Shown here piece by piece: positions 10,410-13,091 of a DNA stretch of 13,091 nt. The notes under the pieces are model-generated. The model did no database searches. It saw only the letters and a list, made by a program, of their open reading frames with translations, and had not been told where the DNA came from. How positions within the stretch are numbered: position 1 is the stretch's first letter; each line of letters starts with the position of its first letter. The DNA comes from CAYHBS01 sp964360995 (GTDB taxonomy: Bacteria > Patescibacteriota > Minisyncoccia > Ryanbacterales > HO2-45-13). The stretch lies in the NCBI GenBank assembly GCA_964360995.1, contig CAYHYZ010000021.1, forward strand, positions 1 through 13,091, written 5' to 3'. The position numbers and the translations under genes were made by a program.

Positions 10410-12594
10410 CCGAGGAAAAACTTTTACGTTAGCAGTCGGCGGCACTACGATGACCGCTACATTTAATGATGTCGCACCACAACCAAATAGTTCCGTACTG
10501 GTGCGTTGGGGGGACACGGTGGTACTTGCAACCGTAGTCATGTCGCGCACGCCAAAATCAGGAGCGACGTACTTTCCGCTTACCGTAGACTTTGAAGAGA
10601 AGTTTTACGCTGCCGGGAAAATGCCTGGTATGCGATTTGTGCGTCGCGAGGGACGCCCGTCTGAGCAGGCGATACTCACGGGTCGCTTTATTGACCGTAC
10701 TATCCGGCCGCTGTTTGATCAGCGGATGCGCTACGACATTCAGGTTTCACTCCTTGTCCTTTCATACGACAAGGAACATCACCCAGATATGGCCGCACTT
10801 GTTGCTGCTTCACTCGTCCTCCACACCAGTGATGTTCCCTGGAACGGACCAGTGGGAAGTGTGCGCGTGGCAAACGTTGATGGAAAGATGGTGATCAACC
10901 CAACAGAGACAGAGCGTGCTACTGCTTCTTATGAAATGGTGGTGTCTGGGCGTGATGGAAAGGTAAATATGCTTGAAGGCAAGTCTGGAGGAGCGACTGA
11001 AGAAGAACTTGCGGACGCAATAGAAATTGGTCTGAAAGAAATTGGAAAAATTACGAAGTTTCAAGATGATGTACGTAAAGAGATTGGCAAGGAAAAGCTT
11101 GTACCGAACATCTATACCGAAATTCCTGAGCTGGTGACGCTATTCAAGAAAGATTTTCTCCCCGAGCTGAAAACTATTGTCGCTGCGGGACACAACAAAA
11201 AAGATTTATCCGATGCGTCCGACGCGCTCGTGGAGCGCTGGAATACCGCGGCACGCAACACGCACCCTGACGCCGCCACTGATCTCATCGGGGATATTTT
11301 GGAGCACGAACTCGACGCAGAGGTGCACCGCTTGGCACTTGAGGATGGGAAAAGAGTTGACGGAAGAGCGTTTAATGAAATTCGCTCGCTATTTGCAAGC
11401 GCGGGAGTACTTCCTCGCACACATGGATCGGGACTCTTTTATCGAGGCGACACACATATCCTCTCGAGCGTCACGCTTGGACCTCCTTCGGAAGATCTGT
11501 TGATTTATACAATGACTGAAGATCGGAAGAAGCGATTTATTCACCAGTACAACTTTCCTCCATTTTCCGTGGGAGAAACGGGTCGTATGGGCTCTCCGGG
11601 ACGTCGTGAAATTGGACACGGGGCGCTTGCGGAAAAGGCGCTTGAACCAGTTATTCCTGCGCCCGATATATTCCCGTACATCATTCGTATCGTCTCTGAA
11701 ACACTCTCTTCAAACGGATCCTCCTCGATGGGCTCTGTATCTGCATCCACCATTGCACTGATGGACGCGGGGGTGCCTATTACAGAACCGGTCGCAGGAA
11801 TTGCGATGGGGCTGTTTACCGGACCGAACGATACCTATAAGGTGCTGACCGATCTTCAGGGGTTTGAGGATCATTATGGAGATATGGATTTTAAAGTTGC
11901 GGGCACACGCACGCACGTGACCGCAGTACAGCTAGATATTAAGGTGGCGGGCATTTCAATGAATATGATTCGTGATACCTTCCGAGACGCAAAAGTTGCG
12001 CGATTGAAAGTGCTTGATGTGATTCAATCTGAGATTGCCGCACCTCGCGCTGAGCTCTCCCCACATGCGCCGCGCATTGTCACTATTATGATCAATCCGG
12101 AAAAAATTCGCGATCTCATTGGCCCAGGAGGAAAAGTGATTAACGCCATTATTGCAGATACCGGATGCCAGATCGATATTGAACAAGACGGTACCGTGCT
12201 CATTTCAAGTCCGACACCCGATTCACTCGCCGCCGCAGTCGCGCAAGTGCAGGCAATCACAAAAGAAGCCCAGATTGGCGAAACATACACAGGGAAAGTA
12301 ACAAGAATATTTCAATTTGGCGCGATGGTGGAAATTGCACCAAATCAGGAAGGGCTTGTGCATATTTCTGAGTTGGCACCCTATCGCGTTGGCGAGGTAA
12401 CTGATATTGTACACGTAGGCGACACCGTCCCCGTGAAGGTTATTGGTATCGATGACCTTGGACGCGTGAATCTCTCCATTAAAGCGGTTGCAACGTTAGA
12501 ACAAAAGCCCCGCACAAATGGAGACACACCAACTCAACATGACGAACAACGACCCCACAGAAACAACCCGGGCGGGAGACGTGAGAGGCGGTAA
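10402..12594 (+). CDS. pnp: Polyribonucleotide nucleotidyltransferase (PNPase)
   Basis: The 730-aa protein is a full-length PNPase, the 3'-5' phosphorolytic exoribonuclease that forms a trimer and works in RNA decay. First RNase PH domain: about 1-145, with RREGRPSEQAILTGRFIDR. A helical linker follows. Second RNase PH domain: about 315-545, with the phosphate-binding SSNGSSSMGS (436-445) and catalytic D490, D496 and K498 in FEDHYGDMDFK. KH domain: about 558-618, with GPGG at 574-577. S1 domain: about 628-695. The tail is Arg/His-rich. ATG 10402 has AGGA 7 bases upstream and fits the family start; an in-frame ATG at 10342 would only add residues antisense to nothing known. Its start overlaps the NYN gene and its end overlaps the next gene by 56 bases. 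Confidence 0.97.
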   Translation: MFNRGKTFTLAVGGTTMTATFNDVAPQPNSSVLVRWGDTVVLATVVMSRTPKSGATYFPLTVDFEEKFYAAGKMPGMRFVRREGRPSEQAILTGRFIDRTIRPLFDQRMRYDIQVSLLVLSYDKEHHPDMAALVAASLVLHTSDVPWNGPVGSVRVANVDGKMVINPTETERATASYEMVVSGRDGKVNMLEGKSGGATEEELADAIEIGLKEIGKITKFQDDVRKEIGKEKLVPNIYTEIPELVTLFKKDFLPELKTIVAAGHNKKDLSDASDALVERWNTAARNTHPDAATDLIGDILEHELDAEVHRLALEDGKRVDGRAFNEIRSLFASAGVLPRTHGSGLFYRGDTHILSSVTLGPPSEDLLIYTMTEDRKKRFIHQYNFPPFSVGETGRMGSPGRREIGHGALAEKALEPVIPAPDIFPYIIRIVSETLSSNGSSSMGSVSASTIALMDAGVPITEPVAGIAMGLFTGPNDTYKVLTDLQGFEDHYGDMDFKVAGTRTHVTAVQLDIKVAGISMNMIRDTFRDAKVARLKVLDVIQSEIAAPRAELSPHAPRIVTIMINPEKIRDLIGPGGKVINAIIADTGCQIDIEQDGTVLISSPTPDSLAAAVAQVQAITKEAQIGETYTGKVTRIFQFGAMVEIAPNQEGLVHISELAPYRVGEVTDIVHVGDTVPVKVIGIDDLGRVNLSIKAVATLEQKPRTNGDTPTQHDEQRPHRNNPGGRRERR

Positions 12595-13091
12595 CATCCC
12601 ACCAGTTCATACCTTGAAAAGTGACGCCGCTCGTATCATGAACCGTCCCAATGTGACGGTTGTTGATATTGCGCGTCAAGATCATCACGTGCGTGCGCAA
12701 GACGCACAAATCTATAACGTTCCACAAAAACCAAATTGGCCGAAACGTATGTTAATTGCGGTTTCGGTGCTACTCGTACTCACCGGTATTGGTATCGGGG
12801 GGTATCTTGGATATCGTTGGTACACCAAAGTACCAGCTCCTGTCGCGCCGACTGCATTTACTCCGATCATTGAAGCGAACGCGACGATCGAATATACACT
12901 TTCTGCCAATAATACTGAAGCGCTGCAGGAGCACCTTGCGGACGCGCGAAATGCCCGTCTTCCTGCTGGTCAAATCCGCTATATGCCGCTCATGCTCAGC
13001 CGCGCAGGAGAGGAATTTCCACAGCCCGCTGATGCAAATGCATTTATTCAACTGGCAACGTTAGAGCCACCACAATCACTCAAAGATACGC
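12539..13091 (+). CDS. Single-pass membrane protein of unknown function, cut by the window end
   Basis: The frame runs open from ATG 12539 to the window end, 184 codons without a stop. It has a polar N-terminus of about 68 residues, one membrane helix at about 71-93 (rich in Val, Leu, Ile and Gly) and then an outside domain. HTLKSDAARIM before the helix and the post-helix domain recall a membrane-anchored family seen in Parcubacteria, unnamed to my knowledge. Starts at GTG 12581 or ATG 12638 are possible. The recalled conserved stretch lies before 12638, so I favour the upstream start, although no Shine-Dalgarno site is visible. It overlaps pnp by 56 bases and is likely the fourth gene of the rpsO operon. 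Confidence 0.7.
   Translation, partial: MTNNDPTETTRAGDVRGGNIPPVHTLKSDAARIMNRPNVTVVDIARQDHHVRAQDAQIYNVPQKPNWPKRMLIAVSVLLVLTGIGIGGYLGYRWYTKVPAPVAPTAFTPIIEANATIEYTLSANNTEALQEHLADARNARLPAGQIRYMPLMLSRAGEEFPQPADANAFIQLATLEPPQSLKDT

Overview
The window looks like a piece of a small bacterial chromosome, most likely from the Candidate Phyla Radiation (Patescibacteria, Parcubacteria-like). This rests on remembered family resemblance: short lineage-type hypothetical proteins, a GIY-YIG nuclease and an HTH/LAGLIDADG-like protein beside tRNA genes, one Xer recombinase, a CCA-adding enzyme serving mostly CCA-less tRNA genes, and rpsO-NYN-pnp in one operon. The standard genetic code fits, with TGA used as a stop. 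No plasmid, phage or CRISPR genes are seen.

Left part (1-2310): a 44-aa minus-strand gene diverges from tRNA-Ala(CGC). Then come an inosine-triphosphatase of the ITPA/RdgB family and a 102-aa hypothetical gene whose stop codon lies in the loop of its own terminator. Next is the most unusual stretch, about 1409-2302. It holds seven good matches to the ParB-binding parS palindrome (two of them identical perfect palindromes), a perfect DnaA box, a near-perfect second box and a 53-bp inverted repeat between the boxes. A YraN-like nuclease gene sits inside the cluster, with three parS-like sites within its codons. I read this as a candidate chromosomal centromere and perhaps part of the replication origin.

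tRNA/repeat part (2310-3840 and 5340-6750): two tRNA-Pro genes (TGG and CGG) lie in a duplicated cassette that encloses a GIY-YIG nuclease gene. tRNA-Lys(CTT) precedes cca, and tRNA-Arg(TCG) is flanked by copies of its own ends. Short repeats recur around these tRNA genes. One is a 63-bp unit with two hairpins and two compensatory base-pair changes. Others are a 59-bp tail repeat, a REP-like repeat, a 126-bp insertion at a tRNA 3' end with 8-bp direct repeats, and a 55-bp duplication at a tRNA 5' end. A small four-helix membrane protein and the HTH/LAGLIDADG-like gene lie among them.

Right part (6700-13091): a two-gene minus-strand operon encodes an SPFH/stomatin-like protein and a cysteine-rich single-pass membrane protein. 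They overlap by ATGA and are driven by a perfect consensus sigma-70 promoter. A Xer tyrosine recombinase follows. Diverging from it is the tightly overlapped operon rpsO - NYN-domain RNase - pnp - membrane protein (cut by the window end), which joins ribosomal protein S15 with RNA-decay enzymes.

Five tRNA genes are present, and four clearly lack an encoded CCA, which agrees with the presence of cca. All similarity statements come from reading the sequence; no searches were run.
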